Of a stretch of DNA of 18,943 nt, positions 8,152-14,903 are shown one piece after another. The stretch lies in assembly GCA_964490895.1 (NCBI GenBank), contig CAZBEI010000043.1, positions 1 through 18,943 on the forward strand. The letters run 5' to 3'. Position 1 is the stretch's first letter. Every line of letters begins with the position of its first letter. The position numbers and the translations under genes were made by a program. The stretch comes from JACRAO01 sp964490895 (GTDB lineage: Bacteria > Bdellovibrionota > UBA1018). The notes under the pieces were generated by a model that ran no database searches, was not told the DNA's origin, and saw only the letters and a list, made by a program, of their open reading frames with translations.

Positions 8152-9063
8152 TTAATTTTTGGCATGAGGCCTTTGCTCCAAAAGTGGCTCAAAAACTCGA
8201 AAAGCATAGTTTGATTTCAATCCCAAACGCGCCTGGATCTCGCTCCTTGGCAAGCCTTGCTGGAGAGCTCTTAAAATATAGGATTGTCTAAAGTTTCTGG
8301 GGGTTAGCTTTTTAATCTGAAGTTTTTCTTTATAAGCTTTTACTAAAAGCTCCACTCCACGAGAAGTGATGGGTCCCCCAAGAGAGCCGGATTTATTATG
8401 CCCTAAAAATACCCACGTGGGTGCCGCTCCTTTCTTGAGGCATAGGATTTCGGCAAGTAACCCTTGAGACAGGGGATGAATCCTTGTAGTTTTTCCGGGA
8501 GCTTTTCCGGGGGCTTTTCCGACAAACTCGATTCCTTCTGCAGAAAAATTTTCGAATTTAAGCTTTGAAATTTCGCTCACTAAACAACCTGTCTCTGCCA
8601 GAGTCCAAAAAAGGAGTCGATTTCTTTGCTCAATCTCAGTCTGGGCGGGCAAAGCCTTGATTTTTTCCAGCAAAACATCAGTAGAGGAAGTATGTGGGAT
8701 TCTCTCAATTTTATGAGGAGTTGGAATTTTGAATCCAATATCGAGAGGGAACTTGTTTCGTTGTTTCAAGTACCTGAGTAATTTTCTAACAGTTAAAATT
8801 CTTCTTCTCTGGGTATTGGTTTTATGTCCTTTTTGCTTCAAGTAAGCTTGAAATAAATTCAAATCCTTGCTTGTTAAGCGTGTCAACAAAACCGCTTTTC
8901 GACCCAAGCCTTTTTCTAAAAAATTTTGAAAGATTTTAAGGTCCCCACGGTAGTTTTTGATCGTGTGAAGTGACTTTGAGGTCCCCTCCAAGTAGCCTGT
9001 AAAGCTTTTGAGCGCATAAGAAAAAGTCAATTTTTTTAAAGGCTTTCGTTGACATATGTCCAT
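8152..9063 (-). CDS. Degenerate tyrosine recombinase-fold protein, catalytic residues lost
   Basis: This 303-residue protein has XerC/XerD length and architecture. A core-binding domain (about 14-105, SLHTIKNYRGDLKIFQNFL) precedes a catalytic-domain fold (about 125-300). Aligned to XerD, the conserved positions are mostly replaced: L161 for the first Arg (ETGCLVSEI), R256 for the first His, R259 kept, L282 for the second His and F291 for the Tyr nucleophile. Spacings match the active family exactly (256 to 259 is 3, 259 to 282 is 23, 282 to 291 is 9), so this is substitution in an intact frame. It cannot form the phosphotyrosine link but may still bind DNA or a partner recombinase. The lysine hairpin is lengthened by a 12-bp duplication (GKAPGKAPGK). 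It has no Shine-Dalgarno sequence and a leaderless-type promoter. The fold is secure; the role is inference. Confidence 0.85.
   Translation of the reverse strand: MDICQRKPLKKLTFSYALKSFTGYLEGTSKSLHTIKNYRGDLKIFQNFLEKGLGRKAVLLTRLTSKDLNLFQAYLKQKGHKTNTQRRRILTVRKLLRYLKQRNKFPLDIGFKIPTPHKIERIPHTSSTDVLLEKIKALPAQTEIEQRNRLLFWTLAETGCLVSEISKLKFENFSAEGIEFVGKAPGKAPGKTTRIHPLSQGLLAEILCLKKGAAPTWVFLGHNKSGSLGGPITSRGVELLVKAYKEKLQIKKLTPRNFRQSYILRALQQGLPRSEIQARLGLKSNYAFRVFEPLLEQRPHAKN
8491..8521 (-). repeat. 12-bp tandem repeat in the lysine hairpin
   Basis: TTTTCCGGGAGC (8491-8502), TTTTCCGGGGGC (8503-8514) and a partial TTTTCCG (8515-8521) lie in tandem. On the coding strand they produce GKAP units, adding four residues to the beta-hairpin that carries the catalytic Lys in active relatives. 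Confidence 0.85.
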
Positions 9064-9077
9064 GACCCGAATACTAC
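9049..9077 (+). promoter_or_regulatory. Candidate liv-operon promoter with a 10-bp palindrome
   Basis: A perfect TTGACA (9049-9054) is followed after 17 bp by TACTAC (9072-9077), a weak -10. The predicted start near 9084 leaves a leader of about 41 nt before livK. GACATATGTC (9051-9060) is a perfect 10-bp palindrome overlapping the -35 box and abutting the start codon of the divergent recombinase-like gene, and may be an operator. A similar GAC-NNNN-GTC palindrome overlaps the -35 box at 13684-13693. Confidence 0.4.
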
Positions 9078-9100
9078 TAGCTAGGATTAATGAGTGTCAA
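9071..9100 (-). promoter_or_regulatory. Promoter of the degenerate recombinase gene, leaderless type
   Basis: On the minus strand a perfect TTGACA (9100-9095) and TAGTAT (9076-9071) are 18 bp apart. The ATG at 9063 follows the -10 box after 7 nt, so the transcript should begin at or next to the start codon. The -10 overlaps the -10 proposed for the liv promoter on the other strand. Confidence 0.45.
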
Positions 9101-9124
9101 CAATACAGAAAAAGGGGAAATAGA

Positions 9125-10282
9125 ATGAGAAATCAAAATTGGATTGCAATTGGAACATTATTGCTAACAGTCTTTGTAGGCAGCCTTTGTACTAAAAGCA
9201 CATTGGCTAGTGATCAAAAAGAAACAAATACTATAGTCTTAGGAGAAGTTGGATCCATGACAGGGTCAGAGGCCACCTTTGGGACCTCTACACACAATGG
9301 CATCACGCTCGCCATTAGACAGATCAATAAAGCTGGAGGAGTGAAAGGGAAGACATTAAAAGTTTTATCTTTAGATGATCAAGGAAAGCCAGAAGAAGCC
9401 GCCATTGCGATTACAAAGCTGATCACACAAAATAAAGTGACCGCTGTTTTAGGAGAGGTCGCAAGTTCTCGAAGTCTAGCCATGGCTCCTATTGCGCAAA
9501 GTCACAAAGTGCCTATGCTCACTCCCTCTTCTACCAATCCTAAAGTCACAGAGCAGGGAGATTATATTTTTAGAGTTTGCTTTATAGATCCCTTTCAGGG
9601 ACATGTGATGGCAAAATTTGCGCTAGATACTCTGAAAATTAAAAAAGTAGCGATCTTAAGAGACATCAAAAACGACTACAGCGTGGGACTTGCCAATTTC
9701 TTTGCTGAGACTTTCAAAAAAGGAGGAGGAGAAATTCTGGTCGATCAAAGTTATAGTGCAGGAGATATTGATTTCAAATCTCAACTCACTTCCATTCGTA
9801 CAAAAAAACCAGAAGCTATTTTTGTCCCAGGCTATTACACAGAAGTAGGCCTCATCGCCCGGCAGTCTAAAGAATTAGGCATCAAAGTGCCACTCTTGGG
9901 TGGAGACGGTTGGGACTCCCCAAAACTAAAAGAAATCGGTGGCGTAGCAATAGAGAATTCTTATTTTTCAAACCACTACTCAGAAGAAGACCACTCCCCC
10001 CAAGTTGTAGAATTTATAAAAGATTACAAAGCAGCTTTTGGAGAGGTGCCAGATGGATTAGCAGCAATGGGATATGACGCTGCCAAGGTTTTAGGAAATG
10101 CAATGGAGCGGGCAAAAACTTTGAGTGGGAGTGACATCCGAGATGCTTTGGCTTCCACTAAGAACTACCCTGGAGTGACTGGAAAGATCACAATTGATAA
10201 CAAAAGAAACGCGGTGAAATCAGCAGTGGTTTTGAAAGTCGCAAACAACGGCTTTCAGTATCAGACTACCATTAATCCATGA
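9125..10282 (+). CDS. livK: Branched-chain amino-acid ABC importer, periplasmic binding protein
   Basis: With the start at 9125 the product is 385 residues, close to LivJ/LivK. This start has AGGGG 7 nt upstream and gives a proper signal peptide (hydrophobic 7-21, cleavage likely after TLA28). The in-frame ATG at 9056 would bury the signal and overlap the divergent gene. The mature part is a type I periplasmic-binding fold of the Peripla_BP_6 group: IVLGEVGSMTG, NGITLAIRQINKAGGV, the ligand-loop region EVASSRSLAMAP, TPSSTNP, FVPGYYTEVG and GGDGWDSP. It captures an amino acid, probably Leu/Ile/Val or a related small amide, and hands it to LivHM. It heads a tight five-gene operon, its stop overlapping livH by 4 nt. 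Exact ligand cannot be read from the sequence. Confidence 0.92.
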   Translation: MRNQNWIAIGTLLLTVFVGSLCTKSTLASDQKETNTIVLGEVGSMTGSEATFGTSTHNGITLAIRQINKAGGVKGKTLKVLSLDDQGKPEEAAIAITKLITQNKVTAVLGEVASSRSLAMAPIAQSHKVPMLTPSSTNPKVTEQGDYIFRVCFIDPFQGHVMAKFALDTLKIKKVAILRDIKNDYSVGLANFFAETFKKGGGEILVDQSYSAGDIDFKSQLTSIRTKKPEAIFVPGYYTEVGLIARQSKELGIKVPLLGGDGWDSPKLKEIGGVAIENSYFSNHYSEEDHSPQVVEFIKDYKAAFGEVPDGLAAMGYDAAKVLGNAMERAKTLSGSDIRDALASTKNYPGVTGKITIDNKRNAVKSAVVLKVANNGFQYQTTINP

Positions 10283-11181
10283 CTGAATTTGCCCAACATC
10301 TGATCAATGGTTTATCCCTTGGGAGTATTTATGCTCTCATTGCTCTAGGGTACACCATGGTCTTTGGCATTCTGCAGCTCATTAATTTTGCCCATGGAGA
10401 TATCTACATGCTAGGGGCTTTTATCGGCATGTATGTCTCGCGTTATTTTGGTTTAGACAAAAACCCGTCATTGGGCGCACTTGGAGTGGCTTTGTTTTTT
10501 GCAATGTTGGGGTGTGCCTTGGTGGGTTTTTGTATCGAAAAAATGGCCTATCGCCCTCTTCGAAAATCTCCACGGATCAATATATTGATCACCGCTGTGG
10601 GGGTTTCGCTTTTCTTAGAATTTTCGGGCCAGCTCCTTTTTGGAGCAGATCCGAAATTTTTCCCTCAAATTTACACACCCAGTGGGGATTGGTCCATTGG
10701 GGATCTAAAAATCAATCCCCTCCAAATGATTGTACTTGGGATTTCAATCGCTCTCATGCTTGTTTTGCGTTTTATTATTTTTAAAACTCGTTTAGGCCGT
10801 GCGATGCGTGCAGTGAGTTTTAACCATGATTATGCAAGCCTGATGGGTATTCACACAGATCGCGTTATTTCTTCGACTTTTATGCTAGGTTCTGCCTTGG
10901 CAGGAGCAGCTGGGGTATTAGTGGGTTTAGTCTATCCTAAGATCGAACCTCTCATGGGAGTGATGCCAGGGTTAAAAGCGTTTGTCTCAGCTGTTTTGGG
11001 TGGAATTGGAAATGTCACAGGAGCGGCCGTGGGCGCCCTCACTTTAGGTTTAGCAGAAGAATTTTTAGTCGGCTATTGGGCGCCCACTTACCGTGATGCG
11101 CTTGCATTTGGGATCCTCATTTTAATCTTACTTTTTAAACCCACCGGGCTTTTTGGAAAGGCTACACAAGAAAAGGTATAA
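10279..11181 (+). CDS. livH: Branched-chain amino-acid ABC importer permease LivH
   Basis: This 300-residue integral membrane protein has about eight hydrophobic segments and the family hallmarks GLSLGSIYALIALGYTMVFG near the N-terminus, then LINFAHGD, MRAVSFNHDYASLMGI (the coupling-helix region contacting the ATPases) and LGGIGNVTGAAVGALTLG. It forms the inner-membrane channel together with LivM. The ATG at 10279 overlaps the livK stop (ATGA), implying translational coupling, and only 3 nt separate its stop from livM. Confidence 0.93.
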   Translation: MTEFAQHLINGLSLGSIYALIALGYTMVFGILQLINFAHGDIYMLGAFIGMYVSRYFGLDKNPSLGALGVALFFAMLGCALVGFCIEKMAYRPLRKSPRINILITAVGVSLFLEFSGQLLFGADPKFFPQIYTPSGDWSIGDLKINPLQMIVLGISIALMLVLRFIIFKTRLGRAMRAVSFNHDYASLMGIHTDRVISSTFMLGSALAGAAGVLVGLVYPKIEPLMGVMPGLKAFVSAVLGGIGNVTGAAVGALTLGLAEEFLVGYWAPTYRDALAFGILILILLFKPTGLFGKATQEKV

Positions 11182-11184
11182 GCG

Positions 11185-12135
11185 ATGTTGAAGTGGATCA
11201 TTGCAGTAGCGCTCTGTTGGGTTTTGCACTTTTTCGCAGTCGGTTCTTTGGATGCCTATTTCTTTATGATCATTATGTATGCTGGGATCAATATCATATT
11301 GAGTGTGAGTCTCAACTTGGTCAACGGCTTTACAGGTCAGTTCTCCATGGGCCATGCTGGTTTTATGTCAGTGGGAGGTTACCTCTCAGCCTATCTGACA
11401 ACACAGTTCTTCGAGCAAAATCCCTCCATCCTAATGGAGTCTTGGATTGGAACGCTTGTATTTTTAGCAGCGTTATTTGTAGGAGGACTGGGAGCGAGTT
11501 TTACAGGTTATCTCGTAGGTCTCCCCTCTCTTAGGCTCAAAGGAGATTACCTCGCCATTGTCACTTTAGGATTTGGCGAAATCATTCGTGTTCTCATTTT
11601 AAATATTGACGCTGTTGGAGGAGCGCGTGGGCTCCCCAATATTCCCGCACTTTCGACCTTTGGGTGGGTTTACACCTTTGTTATTTTTACTATCTTTATA
11701 GTTTGGAGACTCATGCAGTCCGCCCACGGAAGAGCCTTTCTGTCCGTGCGAGAAGACGAGGTGGCTGCCGAAGCCATGGGCGTCAATACCACTCGTGCAA
11801 AAGTGAAAGCTTTTGTTATCGGAGCTTTTTTTGCGGGAATAGCGGGTGGGCTTTTTGCTCACTATTTGAGGTACTTAAACCCCCAGACTTTTGATTTTAA
11901 CCGAAGTTTTGAAATTATCATTATGGTTGTATTGGGTGGGATGGGCAGCATCACCGGTTCGGTGGTCGCTGCGCTTTTTCTGACAGGTATTAGAGAAGCC
12001 TTGAGGGAGCTCCAAAACTTTACTCAAATTGATTTTAGAATGATCATTTATTCTCTCATGTTAATTGTGCTCATGCTCACTCGGCCCAATGGACTGTTTG
12101 GGACCAAAGAGATAGGTGATTTTTGGAAACGGTAG
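11185..12135 (+). CDS. livM: Branched-chain amino-acid ABC importer permease LivM
   Basis: This 316-residue membrane protein has about nine hydrophobic segments and the LivM signatures SLNLVNGFTGQFSMGHAGFM, LRLKGDYLAIVTLGFGEIIR, SVREDEVAAEAMGVNTTRAK (coupling region) and VVLGGMGSITGSVVAA, ending LTRPNGLFG. It pairs with LivH. AAAGG before the ATG lies within the end of livH. The last 13 nt overlap the start of livG. Confidence 0.93.
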   Translation: MLKWIIAVALCWVLHFFAVGSLDAYFFMIIMYAGINIILSVSLNLVNGFTGQFSMGHAGFMSVGGYLSAYLTTQFFEQNPSILMESWIGTLVFLAALFVGGLGASFTGYLVGLPSLRLKGDYLAIVTLGFGEIIRVLILNIDAVGGARGLPNIPALSTFGWVYTFVIFTIFIVWRLMQSAHGRAFLSVREDEVAAEAMGVNTTRAKVKAFVIGAFFAGIAGGLFAHYLRYLNPQTFDFNRSFEIIIMVVLGGMGSITGSVVAALFLTGIREALRELQNFTQIDFRMIIYSLMLIVLMLTRPNGLFGTKEIGDFWKR

Positions 12136-12920
12136 CTTTAAAAACAGAAAATCTGTCTATTCATTTTGGAGGCCTTAAGGCCGTATCTGAACTCAACCTC
12201 GAAATTCAAAAAGGCATGATTTTTGGATTGATCGGTCCCAATGGCGCTGGGAAGACTACCGTTTTTAATTTACTCACAGGGGTTTATCAACCCACCTCGG
12301 GAGAGATCCTGGCTTTCGAGAAAAGCATTGTAGGTTACAAGCCTTATGAAATTACAGCATTTGGACTGGCCAGAACTTTTCAAAATATCAGGTTGTTTAA
12401 AAACCTCAGTGTCTTAGACAATATTCGAGTGGCGCAAGACAATGATCCTAAATGGAAACAGCATGGACTTTGGAGTTCAGTTTACCGCAGTGACCCTATG
12501 TCTCAGGATGAAGAGAAAAAGACTCTCGAAGCCACAGAGCTTTTAGGACTTTTCCAACTTTCAAATCGAAAACATGAGATTGCTAAAAATCTTCCGTATG
12601 GAGATCAAAGGCGGCTTGAAATCGCGCGCGCAATGGCCACGGGCGCAAAAATCCTGCTTTTAGATGAGCCTGCTGCCGGAATGAACCATCAAGAAACCGA
12701 CTCCCTCATGCAAACCATCAAGACTATTCGAGATCAGTTTTCGTTGACGATTTTTTTGATTGAACACCACATGCAGCTCGTGATGGGGATTTGTGAAAAA
12801 ATTGCCGTTTTAGATTATGGAATAAAAATTGCCGAAGGCACTCCGGCGGAAGTTCAAAAAAACGAAGCTGTGATCGAAGCTTATTTAGGGAAAGCAGCGA
12901 TAAAAAAAAAGGTTTTATGA
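12123..12920 (+). CDS. livG: Branched-chain amino-acid ABC importer ATPase LivG (TTG start)
   Basis: This 265-residue ABC ATPase has the long insertion between Walker A and the signature that distinguishes LivG. Visible motifs: Walker A GPNGAGKTT (38-46), Q-loop Q87 in ARTFQNIRLF, signature NLPYGDQRR (156-164), Walker B ILLLDEP (177-183) with E182, and the switch His in IEHHM (213-217). It powers uptake through LivHM as a dimer with LivF. The best start is TTG at 12123, with AGG 6 nt upstream and a 13-nt overlap with livM; no ATG or GTG is available before the conserved N-terminus. Its stop lies inside a 13-bp duplication that also contains the livF start. Confidence 0.92.
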   Translation: METVALKTENLSIHFGGLKAVSELNLEIQKGMIFGLIGPNGAGKTTVFNLLTGVYQPTSGEILAFEKSIVGYKPYEITAFGLARTFQNIRLFKNLSVLDNIRVAQDNDPKWKQHGLWSSVYRSDPMSQDEEKKTLEATELLGLFQLSNRKHEIAKNLPYGDQRRLEIARAMATGAKILLLDEPAAGMNHQETDSLMQTIKTIRDQFSLTIFLIEHHMQLVMGICEKIAVLDYGIKIAEGTPAEVQKNEAVIEAYLGKAAIKKKVL

Positions 12921-12938
12921 ATCAACTTTATGAATCAA
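12914..12938 (+). repeat. 13-bp tandem duplication at the livG/livF junction
   Basis: TTTATGAATCAA occurs at 12914-12925 and again at 12927-12938, a period of 13 bp. Both copies contain an ATG. The upstream ATG (12917) overlaps the livG stop as ATGA and has AAAGG 4 nt before it, but opens only an 8-residue frame (MNQLYESK). The downstream ATG (12930) starts livF. Confidence 0.85.
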
Positions 12939-13655
12939 AATAACAAAATAGCTTTGAGCGTCGAAAATATATCGGTTCTCTACGGTGCAATTCAGGCCCT
13001 CAAAGGAGTGAGTTTTGAAGTTCAAAAGTCTGAGATTTTGACTGTGATTGGAGCCAATGGAGCTGGAAAGTCCACTCTGCTTCGTGCGATTTCGAGACTT
13101 GTCCCATTGAGTGGCGGCGTGATTCGCTCGCATGGAGAAATTATTTCAAATTTAAAGCCTCATCAAATTGTAGAGAGGCGCATTTGTCAGGCTCCCGAAG
13201 GCAGAGGCATTTTCCTAAACTTGAGCGTCGAAGAAAATCTAGACCTCGGGGCATGGACTTTAAAAAACTCTCTCACTCTGGAGCAAGATTTAGAACAAGT
13301 GTTTGCCTATTTTCCACGTCTCAAAGAGAGGCGCAAACAAAATGCGGGCACACTCTCAGGCGGCGAACAACAGATGCTCGCCATTGGCAGAGCTCTGATG
13401 GGGCATCCTGAGGTTTTGTTGCTAGACGAACCCAGCCTTGGGTTAGCTCCACAGCTCATTGAAACCATTTTTGAAATTATTATCAAAATCAATCAATCTG
13501 GGAAAACAGTATTGTTAGTCGAACAAAATGCACTCCAAGCTCTCCAGATTGCACACCATGGGATTGTGCTAGAAACCGGAAGCGTTGTACTCAAGGGAAA
13601 AGCCGCTGAGCTTTTAGCTTCGGACGAAGTAAGAAAGGCTTACTTGGGGAGTTAG
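12930..13655 (+). CDS. livF: Branched-chain amino-acid ABC importer ATPase LivF
   Basis: This 241-residue ABC ATPase has the compact LivF length. Walker A is GANGAGKST (41-49), the Q-loop lies in RICQAPEGRGIF (84-95), the signature is LSGGEQQML (142-150), Walker B is VLLLDEPSLGL (162-172) with E167, and the switch region reads LLVEQN, the form usual in LivF. It completes the LivG/LivF nucleotide-binding pair. The only start in frame is ATG 12930, which has no Shine-Dalgarno sequence at normal spacing (AAAGG is 17 nt away) because a 13-bp duplication separates them. Translation may depend on reinitiation after livG or after the short upstream frame. Confidence 0.92.
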   Translation: MNQNNKIALSVENISVLYGAIQALKGVSFEVQKSEILTVIGANGAGKSTLLRAISRLVPLSGGVIRSHGEIISNLKPHQIVERRICQAPEGRGIFLNLSVEENLDLGAWTLKNSLTLEQDLEQVFAYFPRLKERRKQNAGTLSGGEQQMLAIGRALMGHPEVLLLDEPSLGLAPQLIETIFEIIIKINQSGKTVLLVEQNALQALQIAHHGIVLETGSVVLKGKAAELLASDEVRKAYLGS

Positions 13656-13678
13656 GTGGCGAATAAGATTAACTTATT
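13627..13678 (+). repeat. Two small inverted repeats at the end of the liv operon
   Basis: AAGTAAG (13627-13633) and CTTACTT (13639-13645) form a perfect 7-bp stem with a 5-nt loop inside the last codons of livF. AATAAG (13662-13667) and CTTATT (13673-13678) form a 6-bp stem just after the stop. Neither is GC-rich nor followed by a T-run, so they are weak terminator candidates at best; the second could be an operator for the next gene. Confidence 0.3.
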
Positions 13679-13681
13679 ATG

Positions 13682-13727
13682 TTGACCATGGTCGGAAAAT
13701 AGCGTATAAATTCAGAGTATGGTCGGA
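13682..13727 (+). promoter_or_regulatory. Leaderless-type promoter with direct repeat of the start-codon region
   Basis: TTGACC (13682-13687), a 17-bp spacer and TATAAA (13705-13710) put the expected transcription start at about 13717, two bases before the ATG at 13719. No Shine-Dalgarno sequence is present. ATGGTCGGA occurs at 13688-13696, directly after the -35 box, and again at the start codon (13719-13727), 31 bp apart, about three helical turns. GACCATGGTC (13684-13693) is also a perfect palindrome. The promoter is strong by sequence; the repeat's function is inference. Confidence 0.6.
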
Positions 13728-14897
13728 GATAATATAATTGAAAGGCTCGTAAAACCTCTAAAAAATAAGAGTTTTTTTTTGTTTGGAGTCCGAGGAACCG
13801 GTAAAACCACTTATCTTGAAAGGGGGTTTACCTCAAAAAATTCAATTAGAATCGATCTGTTAGACCCTGTCAGACTTGATGAATTCAGTTTAGATCCAGC
13901 CCGTTTTCGTACTTTTGTTTTAAGTCCTGAACATAAAGGAAAATTGATTATTGTTGATGAGGTTCAACGACTTCCCAAGCTTTTAGATTATGTGCATCAA
14001 TTGATTGAATCCCATCGCATTCAATTTGCCCTTACCGGCTCAAGTGCCAGGCGACTCAAACAAACAGGGGTGAACCTCCTTGCTGGCAGAGCAATTGTTT
14101 ACGATCTCTTTCCATTTAATAGTTTTGAATTGGGGGCTTCTTTTGATTTGGATCGGTACTTACACCGAGGAGGGCTTCCTGAGAGTTATCTCGCAGCATC
14201 AGATGAGTATTCGACCGAATACCTTCGCTCTTATGGATTGACATACCTAGAGAAAGAAATTCAGCAGGAGCAGTGGGTTCGAAAATTAGATCCATTTAGA
14301 AAATTTCTTCAAATTGCATCTCAAATGAATGGCAAACCCATCAATCGATCATCGATTGCGAGGGATGTAGGTGTAGATGATATGACGGTTGAGTCCTATT
14401 TCCAAATTTTAGCAGATACTCTTATGGGAGTTTTTTTGCCAGCGTATCATCGATCCGTTCGTAAACAACAGCGCCAAGCCGCAAAATTTTATTTTATTGA
14501 TCCAGGAATCAAACGCGCTTTAGATCGGACCCTGCGAGTTCCTTTGCTTTCACAAAGCTCTGATTTTGGACAAGCGTTTGAACATTGGGTTTTCTTGGAG
14601 CTTTACAAGCAGTCCTCTTACATGCGATTGGATTGGGAATTCCACTATATACGAACCAAGGATGATGCTGAGATTGATTTAGTGATTAAAAGACCTGGAG
14701 AAAGGCTTTTATTAATCGAAATAAAGTCAGCAACTAAAGTATTCGAAAAAGATGCCAAAACACTAGAAACCTTAGGACATGATCTAGAGAAACATTCTGA
14801 ACGTATTTTGATTAGCCGCGATCCACTGACCCATCAATTCGGAAAAACACTTGGATTGTACTGGGAAACTGCATTTAAAAAGATTTTCTTTGGTTAG
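13719..14897 (+). CDS. AAA ATPase with C-terminal DUF4143 nuclease-like domain (paralogue 2)
   Basis: This 392-residue protein has the same order of motifs as the gene at 1363-2532. Walker A is GVRGTGKTT (23-31), Walker B is IIVDEVQRLP (77-86) with D80 and E81, the sensor region is ALTGSSARRLK (104-114), and then come NLLAGRAIVYDLFPF and VRKQQRQAAKFY. The C-terminal PD-(D/E)XK-like core has E318-I-D320 and E334-I-K336. The two proteins look about half identical by eye. Function of the family is not established. The gene has its own leaderless-type promoter and sits between the liv operon and a broken vapC gene. Insertion of this unit may have broken the toxin locus, but no ends are visible. 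Confidence 0.9.
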   Translation: MVGDNIIERLVKPLKNKSFFLFGVRGTGKTTYLERGFTSKNSIRIDLLDPVRLDEFSLDPARFRTFVLSPEHKGKLIIVDEVQRLPKLLDYVHQLIESHRIQFALTGSSARRLKQTGVNLLAGRAIVYDLFPFNSFELGASFDLDRYLHRGGLPESYLAASDEYSTEYLRSYGLTYLEKEIQQEQWVRKLDPFRKFLQIASQMNGKPINRSSIARDVGVDDMTVESYFQILADTLMGVFLPAYHRSVRKQQRQAAKFYFIDPGIKRALDRTLRVPLLSQSSDFGQAFEHWVFLELYKQSSYMRLDWEFHYIRTKDDAEIDLVIKRPGERLLLIEIKSATKVFEKDAKTLETLGHDLEKHSERILISRDPLTHQFGKTLGLYWETAFKKIFFG

Positions 14898-14903
14898 GGG
14901 ACC

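Noticed and set aside
8139..8160. CTCATGAG palindrome followed by T-rich sequence between the convergent recombinases, as a shared terminator.
   Set aside because: A 4-bp arm with no loop cannot form a stable stem; not enough to call a terminator.
9056..9124. Extension of livK to the ATG at 9056.
   Set aside because: It would place 23 polar residues before the signal peptide, overlaps the divergent start, and lacks a Shine-Dalgarno sequence; 9125 has AGGGG and a proper signal.
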